Shown here: positions 34,295-42,834 of the stretch, in pieces
Position numbering within the stretch: the first letter of the stretch is position 1
How the letters are laid out: every line of letters starts with the position of its first letter
Assembly (NCBI GenBank): GCA_910576995.1
Contig: CAJTLC010000011.1
Span: 1-64,000, forward strand
Source of the DNA: an uncultured Ruminococcus sp.
GTDB lineage: Bacteria; Bacillota; Clostridia; Oscillospirales; Ruminococcaceae
Length of the DNA stretch: 64,000 nt
Direction: 5' to 3'
Translations under genes and position numbers: made by a program
The notes under the pieces: generated by a model
The model's input: only the letters and a program-made list of their open reading frames with translations
The model's database searches: none
What the model was told of the DNA's origin: nothing

Positions 34295-35812
34295 TTATTT
34301 AACGATAAGTGACTTACCTGTCATTTCAGCAGGCTGGGGAACTCCCATAATATCGAGCATCGTAGGCGCAAGATCGGCAAGAACGCCGCCATCCGCAAGC
34401 TGTCCGTCAATTCCTACCGCAATAAGAGGAACAGGATTTGTAGTATGGGCTGTAAACGGACTTCCGTCAGGCTCGCACATCTTATCGGCATTACCGTGAT
34501 CGGCAGTAATAAGAGCTGCGCCGCCTTTTGCAAGAATAGCCTCAACCATACGTCCGACGCATTCGTCAACAGCTTCGACAGCCTTCACGGCAGCGTCGAA
34601 AATACCCGTGTGTCCGACCATATCGCAGTTTGCGTAGTTGAGAATGATAACATCGTACTTGTCAGCCTCGATAGCCTCAACAACGGCGTCGCAAACTTCA
34701 TACGCGCTCATCTCGGGTTTCATATCGAAAGTCGCAACGTCGGGCGATTTGATAAGTATCCTGTCTTCGCCCTCAAACTGCTTTTCCTCGCCGCCGTTGA
34801 AGAAGAAAGTAACGTGCGCATACTTCTGAGTTTCGGCGATGCGAAGCTGAGTTTTGCCAAGTTTTGCGAGATATTCGCCCATTGTCATCGTAAGCTGCTC
34901 CGGAGGGTATGCAACGCTTACATTCGGCATAGTTGCGTCATACTGAGCCATGCACACGAAATTAAGCGGGAAAAAGCCGTTTTTGCGCGTAAATCCTGTG
35001 AATTCCGGATCAACGAACGCGCGTGTGATCTGTCTTGCGCGGTCGGGGCGGAAATTGAAGAAGATAACGCTGTCGTCAGCCTTTATCTGCGCGCCGCCTT
35101 CGATAACGGTCGGTAGCATAAATTCGTCGGTAACTTCGTTGGCATAAGAATTTCTGATAGCCTGAACAGGATCGGTCTCCTGAACTCCCTCGCCGTAAAC
35201 AAGCGCAGAATAAGCTTTTTCAACTCTGTCCCATGCATTGTCTCTGTCCATTGCATAAAATCTGCCTGAAATAGTGGCTACCTTGCCAACGCCGATCTTG
35301 TTAAGTTCGGCAACTGTTTCAGCCATATATTCTGCGGCAGACGACGGCGGAACGTCTCTTCCGTCGAGAAATGCATGGATATAAACATTTTCAACGCCGT
35401 TCTTCTTAGCCATTTCAACAAGTCCGAAAAGATGCTCCATATGGCTGTGAACTCCTCCGGGAGAAAGAAGACCCATGAGGTGAAGCGCGGAATTCTTAGC
35501 CTTGCAGTTCTCCATTGCCGACTGCAAAGCCTTGTTATCAAAGAACGTACCGTCCTTGATGTCTTTGGAAATTTTAACGAGCATCTGATAAACAATACGT
35601 CCTGCTCCAATATTGGTATGACCAACCTCCGAGTTGCCCATCTGTCCGTCGGGAAGACCGACATCAAGACCGCTCGCGCCGATGAGTGTGTGCGGTCCTT
35701 TCATGTATTTATCGAGATTCGGCTTTTTTGCGGCAGTGACAGCGTTGCCGTAATCGTCGGGATTATAGCCAAAACCGTCCATAATTATAAGCGCTACAGG
35801 TTTTTTTGACAT
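34295..35812 (-). CDS. gpmI: 2,3-bisphosphoglycerate-independent phosphoglycerate mutase
   Basis: A 505-residue GpmI of normal length. ALIIMDGFGYNPDDYGNA carries the first metal Asp, QMGNSEVGHTNIGAGR the phospho-Ser, and YIHAFLDGRDVPP, NYANCDMVGHTG and LITADHGNADKM further metal ligands. It interconverts 3- and 2-phosphoglycerate in glycolysis with two Mn2+. Last gene of the pgk-tpiA-gpmI operon. A CRISPR-repeat-like hairpin lies just before its AAAGGA site. Confidence 0.97.
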   Translation of the reverse strand: MSKKPVALIIMDGFGYNPDDYGNAVTAAKKPNLDKYMKGPHTLIGASGLDVGLPDGQMGNSEVGHTNIGAGRIVYQMLVKISKDIKDGTFFDNKALQSAMENCKAKNSALHLMGLLSPGGVHSHMEHLFGLVEMAKKNGVENVYIHAFLDGRDVPPSSAAEYMAETVAELNKIGVGKVATISGRFYAMDRDNAWDRVEKAYSALVYGEGVQETDPVQAIRNSYANEVTDEFMLPTVIEGGAQIKADDSVIFFNFRPDRARQITRAFVDPEFTGFTRKNGFFPLNFVCMAQYDATMPNVSVAYPPEQLTMTMGEYLAKLGKTQLRIAETQKYAHVTFFFNGGEEKQFEGEDRILIKSPDVATFDMKPEMSAYEVCDAVVEAIEADKYDVIILNYANCDMVGHTGIFDAAVKAVEAVDECVGRMVEAILAKGGAALITADHGNADKMCEPDGSPFTAHTTNPVPLIAVGIDGQLADGGVLADLAPTMLDIMGVPQPAEMTGKSLIVK

Positions 35813-35833
35813 TTTTATTTGTCCTTTCAGATT

Positions 35834-35866
35834 ATTTCAATCCACATACTCCGTCAGGAGCATGAC
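35834..35866 (-). repeat. Solitary CRISPR-repeat-like hairpin in the gpmI leader
   Basis: This 33-base unit starts ATTTCAATCCAC and ends GAC like the array repeat, with 24 of 33 positions identical. The differences fall in three blocks of three: the two stem-base arms (GCC/GGC in the array, ATA/CAT here), which covary so the stem is kept with one G-U pair in minus-strand RNA, and the loop. The handle end GTGGATTGAAAT is identical. It has array polarity and ends 21 bases before the gpmI ATG. No second repeat is seen nearby. Confidence 0.8.
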
Positions 35867-35903
35867 GCCAAAGAATGCATAGTTACATTTTAATAGCGTA
35901 AAC

Positions 35904-35925
35904 CCACCGCCTCTATAGGCGGTGG
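35904..35925. repeat. Perfect hairpin after tpiA
   Basis: CCACCGCCT and AGGCGGTGG pair perfectly over 9 bp around a CTAT loop. There is no T-run on either strand. Similar palindromes occur at ends of IS200/IS605-type elements, but no transposase is present. Confidence 0.5.
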
Positions 35926-35943
35926 AATCAAATCATGTTAAAA

Positions 35944-36720
35944 TCAGCCGTTTACAGCAGCCTGAACGATAACATTAAAATCGTCAGCCTTGAGTGAAGC
36001 GCCGCCGATAAGACCGCCGTCGATGTTGGGCTTAGCAAGAAGTTCAGCGCAGTTTTTAGCATTCATAGAACCGCCGTACTGGATAGTTACAGCATCGGCA
36101 GTTGCCTGATCATAAAGTTTTGCAAGCTGTGCGCGAATGAATCCGCAAACTTCCTCAGCCTGTTCGGGAGTAGCTGTAAGACCTGTTCCGATCGCCCATA
36201 CAGGCTCGTAAGCGATAACAACATTCTTGACCTGCTCAGCAGTAACGTCCCAGAGATCAAGCTTAATCTGACGAGCAATAACTTCCTCGGTGATGTTGCA
36301 CTGACGCTCCCACTTCAGCTCGCCAACGCAAACGATAGGCTTGAGCCCTGCATTGAGCGCAGCAAGAGTTCTCTTATTTACTGTCTCGTCGGTCTCGCCG
36401 AAATACTGACGTCTCTCGGAGTGACCGATAACAACGTACTCAACTCCGAGTTCTGTAAGCATAGGAGCGGAAATTTCGCCTGTGAACGCGCCCTTTTCCT
36501 CAAAGTGAACGTTCTCCGCGCCGATCTTTACGTTTGAACCAGCCGTTGCATTGATAGCTGTTTCAAGATTTGTGAACGGTACGCAGGCAATTACCTCAAC
36601 GTTGCCCTCCGCATTTGCAACGAGCGGCTTGATAGCTTCGAGAAGAGCCTTAGCCTCGGGTCTTGTATTGTTCATTTTCCAGTTTCCGGCAATAATAGCC
36701 TTTCTTACTGCTTTATTCAT
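35944..36720 (-). CDS. tpiA: Triosephosphate isomerase
   Basis: A 258-residue TIM-barrel enzyme. IIAGNWKMNNTRPEA (catalytic Lys), VVIGHSERRQYFGE (His) and VIAYEPVWAIGTGLTAT (Glu, loop 6) and a final IQYGGSMN are all intact. It interconverts glyceraldehyde-3-phosphate and dihydroxyacetone phosphate. AAAGGAG lies before the ATG. Confidence 0.98.
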   Translation of the reverse strand: MNKAVRKAIIAGNWKMNNTRPEAKALLEAIKPLVANAEGNVEVIACVPFTNLETAINATAGSNVKIGAENVHFEEKGAFTGEISAPMLTELGVEYVVIGHSERRQYFGETDETVNKRTLAALNAGLKPIVCVGELKWERQCNITEEVIARQIKLDLWDVTAEQVKNVVIAYEPVWAIGTGLTATPEQAEEVCGFIRAQLAKLYDQATADAVTIQYGGSMNAKNCAELLAKPNIDGGLIGGASLKADDFNVIVQAAVNG

Positions 36721-36725
36721 TGTAA

Positions 36726-36926
36726 TTAACTCCTTTTACCTGTGTTTCTTTTGGTTTTATTCGAATCTGTTATCCTGTTTTTATATCCGTTGTAACTTCC
36801 TATTACAATGCCATTCTTGACAGGTGAAGCAAGAAAACCGAACGCCGCTCCTGCCAAAAAGCAAATCAACGCCAACAACAGTGTATCAGACGAATAATTT
36901 TCTTTTATCTTATCTAAAAATTTCAT
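36726..36926 (-). CDS. Small single-span membrane protein
   Basis: A 66-residue protein with a short charged N-terminus, one hydrophobic helix (LLLALICFLAGAAFGFLA) and a basic C-terminus. AGAGGG lies before the ATG, and the stop is 5 bases from tpiA, so it is part of the pgk-tpiA operon. No recognised family or function. Confidence 0.7.
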   Translation of the reverse strand: MKFLDKIKENYSSDTLLLALICFLAGAAFGFLASPVKNGIVIGSYNGYKNRITDSNKTKRNTGKRS

Positions 36927-36987
36927 TTAATTAACCCTCTGTACCACAATAAGGGCGAATATTTCTACCCGCCCTATTGCTCTTAGA

Positions 36988-38208
36988 TCACTTTTCTGCG
37001 ATAACCGCAACGCCGGGGAGAACCTTGCCTTCGAGATATTCGAGGGACGCGCCGCCGCCTGTAGAGATGTGGCTCATCTTATCTGCAAATCCAAGCTGAA
37101 TTACAGCCGCTGCGGAATCGCCGCCGCCGATGATAGTTGTAGCGTCTGTTTCTGCAAGAGCCTTAGCAACTGCGATAGTACCCTTTGCAAGAGTAGGATT
37201 CTCAAATACGCCCATAGGTCCGTTCCATACGACAGTCTTTGCAGTCTTTACAGCCTCTGCGAAAATTTCCTGAGTCTTTGTGCCGATATCAAGTCCCATC
37301 TTGTCAGCGGGAATCTTGTCGGAATCAACGTTCTCAACAGCGATCTCAGCGTCGATAGGATTCGGGAATTCAGCCGCAACAGTCGTATCAACGGGAAGAA
37401 GGATCTTCTTGCCGAGAGATTCAGCCTTAGCGAGCATTTCCTTGCAGTATTCAAGCTTTTCGTCATCTACGAGAGAGTTGCCGATAGAACCGCCCTGCGC
37501 CTTTATGAATGTATAAGCCATACCGCCGCCGATGATAAGCGTATCGCACTTTTCGAGAAGATTGGAGATAACATTGAGCTTGTCCGCAACCTTAGCGCCG
37601 CCAAGAATCGCAACAAAAGGTCTTTCAGGAACTTCAACCGCATTTCCGAGATAGCGGATCTCCTTCTGCATCAGATAGCCTACAGCTGTTTCCTTAACAA
37701 ACTTTGTAACGCCTGCTGTAGAAGCGTGAGCGCGGTGAGCAGAACCGAAAGCGTCCATAACGAATACTTCGCCGTCTACGAGATCGGCAAGCTCCTTAGA
37801 GAAGTCTTCGCCGTTCTTTGTTTCCTCAGCGCCGCGGAAACGTGTATTCTGAAGAACGACGATCTCGCCCTCTGCCATTTCCGCAACAGCCTTTTTAGCG
37901 TTTTCTCCTACAACGGTATCGTCGTCAGCAAAGATAACCTTTGTATTTACGAGTTCAGCCAGTCTTGCGGCAGCGGGAGCAAGCGAGAACTTAGCCTCAG
38001 GACCGTTCTTGGGCTTTCCGAGATGTGAACAAAGAACTACTTTTGCGCCGTTTTCAACAAGCTTGTTGATAGTGGGAAGAGCAGCCTGAATACGATTATC
38101 GTTTGTGATAACGCCATCTTTCAGCGGAACGTTGAAATCTACTCTTACAAGTACTTTTCTGCCCTTAACGTTAATATCCTCTACGGTAACTTTGTTTAAT
38201 CCTGCCAT
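36988..38208 (-). CDS. pgk: Phosphoglycerate kinase
   Basis: A 406-residue Pgk. VLVRVDFNVPLKDG, CSHLGKPKNG, ILGGAKVADK, VVWNGPMGVFE and the C-terminal GGGDSAAAV with TGGGASLEYLEGK are all present. It makes ATP from 1,3-bisphosphoglycerate. First gene of the glycolytic operon with a promoter at 38335-38363. Confidence 0.98.
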   Translation of the reverse strand: MAGLNKVTVEDINVKGRKVLVRVDFNVPLKDGVITNDNRIQAALPTINKLVENGAKVVLCSHLGKPKNGPEAKFSLAPAAARLAELVNTKVIFADDDTVVGENAKKAVAEMAEGEIVVLQNTRFRGAEETKNGEDFSKELADLVDGEVFVMDAFGSAHRAHASTAGVTKFVKETAVGYLMQKEIRYLGNAVEVPERPFVAILGGAKVADKLNVISNLLEKCDTLIIGGGMAYTFIKAQGGSIGNSLVDDEKLEYCKEMLAKAESLGKKILLPVDTTVAAEFPNPIDAEIAVENVDSDKIPADKMGLDIGTKTQEIFAEAVKTAKTVVWNGPMGVFENPTLAKGTIAVAKALAETDATTIIGGGDSAAAVIQLGFADKMSHISTGGGASLEYLEGKVLPGVAVIAEK

Positions 38209-38334
38209 TGGTATGACATCCTTTCATGTTAAATTAAAGCCTTTACGAAAAAATACGCAGACATTCCGTAAATCCGGCTTCCGATAAAACAATTGCTTTG
38301 AACCTGCTAAACAATGTTAACAAGCTTACATTAT

Positions 38335-38363
38335 ATTTTACACTATTTCGGATAATTTTTCAA
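38335..38363 (-). promoter_or_regulatory. Promoter of the pgk operon
   Basis: TTGAAA (38358-38363) and TAAAAT (38335-38340) lie 17 bases apart on the minus strand, with TG just before the -10. The leader is about 120 bases. The remaining 38364-38609 holds no gene and nothing else I recognise. Confidence 0.75.
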
Positions 38364-38609
38364 GTCTTTTTGGAAAAATTTAAAATTTTTTCACTTATAG
38401 TCGTTCTACTTGAAATAAAAACAAGTTCGCTGATAAAAATTTCTCATAGCTGCGTCGTCGAAAATCCTCGTCAGGCGACAGCCTGCCTTCGGATTCTCTC
38501 CTAACATACAATGATTTCTGTGCATTTTTCCGAATATAGCTATTTTTCAAACAAGCCCTATGCAGATTGTTCTCATTTATGTTTATTTTTTATTTTTAGG
38601 AATAAATAC

Positions 38610-38638
38610 TTGAAATTATGATGAATATGTGATATAAT
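38610..38638 (+). promoter_or_regulatory. Promoter of the kinase gene
   Basis: TTGAAA (38610-38615) and a perfect TATAAT (38633-38638) lie 17 bases apart on the plus strand, about 70 bases before the ATG. Confidence 0.8.
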
Positions 38639-38706
38639 TATGATATATTGAAGAAGAAGCATCTGTTCAAGTAAAGTTTATCGCAAAAGTGGAGATTTGA
38701 TTTATC

Positions 38707-40416
38707 ATGACTAAAAATGAAATTACCGCGATCATTGAAAAAGGTCTCAAACAGCCAATATGGGGAAACTGGTACATAAAAGAAAAAATAGGATCGGGGT
38801 CATTCAGTGCGGTGTATCGTGCCGAAGCGATCAGAATCAATCGAATCGACTCCGCTGCGCTTAAGGTCGAACCTATAACCGACGACGGCAAACTTTTTCT
38901 CGACGAAGAACGCAGGCGAAGCTATATAGACAGGAAAAGACTTGCCGTCGAAAATGAATCGACTATAATGTATCGCCTGAAAAACTGCCCCTATGTCGTT
39001 TCCTACGAAGAAGAGGATATGCAGGAGATCAATATCGACGGAAAATTCGAGGGATACTATTTCCTGATAAGAATGGAACTGCTGACCTGCATTTACGACA
39101 AGATCAAGAAAAGACAGATGGATTTTTCAGAAAAAAACATAATGAAACTGGCAAGGGATATTGCCCGCGGAATTAAAGCCGCCCACGATATCGGCGTTAT
39201 CCACCGCGACATAAAGCCGTCGAACTTTTTCGTATCCGATCACGGAACGTATAAACTCGGCGATTTCAACGTTTCGAAAAAAACCGATTTTGCCAGAACT
39301 TTCGCCGGCACAGACGGCTATCTTGCTCCCGAAATTTATGCCGCTAAAGCCGACGCAGTTTCCAGCTATACGAATCAAGCGGATATTTATTCTTTCGGTA
39401 TCTGCCTTTATCAGTTTATGAACGATCTTTATTTCCCGTTTGAAAAAGAATATGATACCGATACGGCATTCGATATGCGCATGAAGGGCTTCCGGCTTCC
39501 TCCTCCGTCGCGCGCTTCGCAGGCTTTTGCCGAAATTATTCTGAAAGCCTGCGAATTCAGCGAGAAAAAACGTTATCGGAATATGGACGAATTTCTCAGC
39601 GATCTTGACATTGCCGAAAGAAAATTCACGATCAAGCCGAATCCTAATACTCCGCCGCCATTAATGCGGCAAAATATCCCGACCGGACGTCCTACTTCCA
39701 ATACTTTTTCTGATAATTCGCCGATACCTCGGGATTTTCCCGAAAAGCGGCGTCCCGTTCCGCCGACGTCTCAGAATAATTATAGAAATATGCCGTCAAA
39801 TCAGCCTTCCACATACAATGATCCTGCCATTCCTCCGCCCCGGCAGTCTGATCGCTTCAACTTTCCGCCGCCAAACAAAATGATGAATTTCAGCGCTCAG
39901 AATCAGCTTATTACGCGTGAAGAATTTATTCATATGCTTATGAAATGCTTTGAGGGTTTTTATTACGATATGCATATCATTAAATTTATTTACTGCATTG
40001 ATTCCCCATTGTACCGCGGAAAATGGTATTCAGGAGCGCTTTCGGAGATCAAAAAATACTATTCGTCGAGAATATCGAGCAGCGAACATATTTTTCTCAT
40101 AAAGCCGACCTCTTCGTCACTTTTCAAGGGAGAACTTGACGCCGGATTCGCGCTGACTGATAAAAATATCTATTTCAGCTACCGCTCCGAACCCTCCGTC
40201 ATTCCGATAAGTAATATCCTTGAATTCGAACCGCAGTTCCGCCCGTCCAAAAACGGCTATGTGCTTAATGTCAAGTATATTTATAATAATCGGCAGTGGA
40301 TACGCAGCCTTGTCAGCTACGATAAAAGAATAGTGAAATTCAGCGATAAACTCAATGATTTTTTGAAAATTCACCATGAATGCTATGATCTGATCGATCC
40401 CAACAGATTTTACTGA
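38707..40416 (+). CDS. Soluble Ser/Thr protein kinase with novel C-terminal domain
   Basis: A 569-residue protein. Kinase domain (about 15-300): IGSGSFSAVYRAEA, AALKVEPI (Lys), VIHRDIKPSNFFVSD, then LGDFNVSKK with DFN instead of DFG, and FAGTDGYLAPEIYAAKA. A Pro-rich linker (310-395) follows, then a C-terminal domain of about 170 residues (TREEFIHMLMKCFEGFYYDM ... GALSEIKKYYSSRISSSEHI) that I do not recognise. No transmembrane helix or PASTA repeat, so it is not a PrkC-type cell-wall sensor. Monocistronic with its own promoter. Its substrate is unknown; the nearby Ter phospho-signalling genes are on the other strand. Confidence 0.88.
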   Translation: MTKNEITAIIEKGLKQPIWGNWYIKEKIGSGSFSAVYRAEAIRINRIDSAALKVEPITDDGKLFLDEERRRSYIDRKRLAVENESTIMYRLKNCPYVVSYEEEDMQEINIDGKFEGYYFLIRMELLTCIYDKIKKRQMDFSEKNIMKLARDIARGIKAAHDIGVIHRDIKPSNFFVSDHGTYKLGDFNVSKKTDFARTFAGTDGYLAPEIYAAKADAVSSYTNQADIYSFGICLYQFMNDLYFPFEKEYDTDTAFDMRMKGFRLPPPSRASQAFAEIILKACEFSEKKRYRNMDEFLSDLDIAERKFTIKPNPNTPPPLMRQNIPTGRPTSNTFSDNSPIPRDFPEKRRPVPPTSQNNYRNMPSNQPSTYNDPAIPPPRQSDRFNFPPPNKMMNFSAQNQLITREEFIHMLMKCFEGFYYDMHIIKFIYCIDSPLYRGKWYSGALSEIKKYYSSRISSSEHIFLIKPTSSSLFKGELDAGFALTDKNIYFSYRSEPSVIPISNILEFEPQFRPSKNGYVLNVKYIYNNRQWIRSLVSYDKRIVKFSDKLNDFLKIHHECYDLIDPNRFY

Positions 40417-40451
40417 TTAATTGTTAAAAAATATTTATTTCTCTGCACCTA

Positions 40452-40480
40452 TTGACAAATCAAAATTTGAGTGATATAAT
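40452..40480 (+). promoter_or_regulatory. Consensus promoter of the trp operon
   Basis: TTGACA (40452-40457) and TATAAT (40475-40480) are both perfect and 17 bases apart. They lie directly upstream of the T-box leader. Confidence 0.92.
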
Positions 40481-40487
40481 TATAGAA

Positions 40488-40763
40488 AATTAAATTAAAC
40501 CGTTGAAGTGGAGATAAAGTTAATTATGCTTTCACAGAGAGTCCGGGACGCTGGAATCCGGATAAAACACAGATTTTCAAATGGACCGCGGAGGGCGCAG
40601 TCAAATGAGTATACTGCTCAAAGTATTCTGCGACGTTATGATGTGCGTCAAGCATCGGGGATATGTTAGTATCCTATCAAGCGCACGGCTTCCCGTGAAT
40701 CAAGGTGGTACCGCGGATATGATTATTCGTCCTTGACAGATTTTTCTGTCAGGGACTTTTTTA
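40488..40763 (+). promoter_or_regulatory. T-box riboswitch (tRNA-Trp) of the trp operon
   Basis: The leader contains AGAGAGTCCGGGACGCTGG (stem I region), a candidate UGG (Trp) specifier at 40582-40584 in TCAAATGGACC, and the invariant T-box GGTGGTACCGCGG (40704-40716). The terminator has stem GTCCTTGACAG/CTGTCAGGGAC (40729-40756) and a T-run (40757-40763). Uncharged tRNA-Trp should pair with the T-box, prevent the terminator and turn the operon on when tryptophan is short. Confidence 0.93.
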
Positions 40764-40789
40764 TTGTAAATTTTACGGAGGTATTTCAA

Positions 40790-42255
40790 ATGAAATTTTT
40801 ACCTGATTTAAATGAGGTAACGGAGATCGCAAACTGCGGAAAATACGATATTCTCCCCGTCAGCTGCGAGATCCTTTCCGACATCTGCACCCCTATTGAG
40901 GCTATGATGACGCTGAAAAATATTTCCACGCATTGTTATATGCTGGAATCGGTCGCCGAAAAGGAAAAATGGGGAAGATATACTTTCCTCGGTTTTGATC
41001 CGAAAATGCAGATAACCGCTGTCGGAAACAAGCTTACGATGGGCGGCATCACCATTGATTCCGAAAATCCAAGCATTCAGATACGTCAGCTGCTTTCAAA
41101 CTATAAAAGCCCGAAATTTGACTATCTTCCGTCATTTACAGGCGGTCTTGTCGGATATTTCTCCTACGATTTTCTTGCCTATTCCGAAAAAACACTCCGT
41201 CTTGGTACGGAAGATACCGAAAATTTCAAAGACGTCGATCTCATGCTCTTCGATAAGGTCATAGCCTTTGATAATTTCCGCCAGAAAATAATCCTCATCG
41301 TCAATATGTCGCTCGAAGATCCCGAATCGGGCTATAATAAGGCGAAAATGGAACTTAAACAGCTTGCCGACCTTCTTCGCCACGGTGAACGCCGCCGCGA
41401 ACCCGCAGGCAAGCTCACCACTGAAGTGACTCCTCTCTTTAATAAAGAGCAGTTCTGCAATATGGTAAACACTGCGAAAAGGCATATCTTCGAGGGCGAT
41501 ATTTTCCAGATAGTTCTTTCAAACCGCCTCAGCGCAGGTTTTGATGGCAGCCTTTTCAATACCTACCGAGTTCTGCGAACTATTAATCCTTCTCCGTATA
41601 TGTTCTATTTTTCGGGTACGGACGTGGAAATTGCAGGCGCTTCTCCCGAAACTCTTGTAAAACTCGAAAAGGCGTTCTCCATACTTTTCCCCTCGCAGGA
41701 ACTCGTCCCAGAGGTAAGACGGAAGCCGAAGACAAGGCTCTTGAGGCAGGTTTGCTGAAAGACGAAAAGGAACTTTCTGAACATAATATGCTTGTCGATC
41801 TTGGCAGAAACGACCTTGGAAAAATCAGCAAATTCGGCTCGGTTCAGGTCGAAAAACTCCATAGCATCGAACGTTACTCCCATGTAATGCACATCGGCTC
41901 TACGGTAAGAGGTGAGATTCGCGAAGAATTCGACGGTCTCGACGCCGTAAGCGCAGTTCTGCCGGCAGGCACTCTGTCGGGCGCGCCCAAAATCCGCGCT
42001 TGCCAGATAATCGCGGAACTCGAAAACAATAAGCGCGGAATTTACGGCGGCGCTATCGGATATATCGATTTTACAGGAAATCTCGATACCTGCATCGCCA
42101 TACGCATCGCATACAAGAAAAACGGCAAGGTTTTCGTAAGAAGCGGCGCGGGAATTGTTGCGGACTCGATACCCGAAAACGAATATCAGGAATGCATAAA
42201 CAAGGCGGCAGCCGTTGTAAATGCCCTGAAACTTGCTGAGGAGGCGGATTTATGA
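40790..42255 (+). pseudogene. trpE: Anthranilate synthase component I, interrupted by a -1 frameshift
   Basis: Two frames together give one full-length TrpE (about 488 residues). The first ends at 41758 with a nonsense tail after ASPETLVKLE. The second resumes from 41672 with the expected GVLHTFPLAGTRPRGKTEAE and runs on through HNMLVDLGRNDLGK and LSGAPKIRACQIIAELE to 42255. Inserting one base at 41670/41671 (AA-GGC to AAN GGC) restores the frame in a conserved block. All catalytic blocks are otherwise intact and the rest of the operon is healthy. So this is either a sequencing or assembly error in an A-run or a very recent mutation. Start ATG 40790 has ACGGAGG 10 bases before it. TrpE makes anthranilate from chorismate with TrpG. 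Confidence 0.9.
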
Positions 42256-42818
42256 TACTTCTTATTGATAATTACGACAGCTTTTCATACAATCTTTTTC
42301 AGCTTGTGGGCGAGATCGAACCCGATATCAAGGTCATCCGCAACGACGAAATGACTGTCGCCGAGATCGAAAAACTCGCTCCCGACAAAATAATTATTTC
42401 TCCGGGTCCGGGACGTCCCGAAGACGCGGGTATAATTATTGAAGCCGCTTCGACGATATGTCAAAAAATCCCCACTCTCGGCGTTTGTCTCGGTCATCAG
42501 GCTATCTGCGCGGCTTATGGAGCTAAAGTCACTTACGCGAAAACTCTTATGCACGGAAAACAGTCTGTGATCAGCTTTAACGCTTCATGCCCTATTTTCA
42601 GCGGAATTCCAGAAAATGCGCCCGTTGCGCGTTACCATTCTCTTGCCGCCGCTCCGGAAACTCTTCCCGATTGCCTTGAAATTGCCGCAACTGCCGACGA
42701 CGGTGAAATAATGGCTGTTCAGCATAAAAATTACAAAATATTCGGCGTTCAGTTCCACCCGGAATCTATCATGACTCCCGACGGAAAGAAAATGCTTAAA
42801 AATTTTATTGATATGTGA
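42252..42818 (+). CDS. trpG: Anthranilate synthase component II (glutamine amidotransferase)
   Basis: A 188-residue class I amidotransferase. IDNYDSFSYNLFQLVGE, ISPGPGRPEDAG, LGVCLGHQAICAAYG (catalytic Cys) and GVQFHPESIMT (His-Glu) are intact. It supplies ammonia to TrpE; it may also serve PabB. It overlaps trpE by 4 bases (ATGA). Confidence 0.96.
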   Translation: MILLIDNYDSFSYNLFQLVGEIEPDIKVIRNDEMTVAEIEKLAPDKIIISPGPGRPEDAGIIIEAASTICQKIPTLGVCLGHQAICAAYGAKVTYAKTLMHGKQSVISFNASCPIFSGIPENAPVARYHSLAAAPETLPDCLEIAATADDGEIMAVQHKNYKIFGVQFHPESIMTPDGKKMLKNFIDM

Positions 42819-42834
42819 TACGGAGGTAATTATT

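Noticed and set aside
34445..35116. A 223-residue frame antisense to gpmI
   Set aside because: Mirror of a conserved glycolytic gene; no support.
35904..35925. Hairpin after tpiA taken as a terminator
   Set aside because: No T-run follows on either strand, and gpmI belongs to the same operon.
37069..38028. A 319-residue frame antisense to pgk
   Set aside because: Shadow of pgk; no ribosome site, no family, and pgk is certain.
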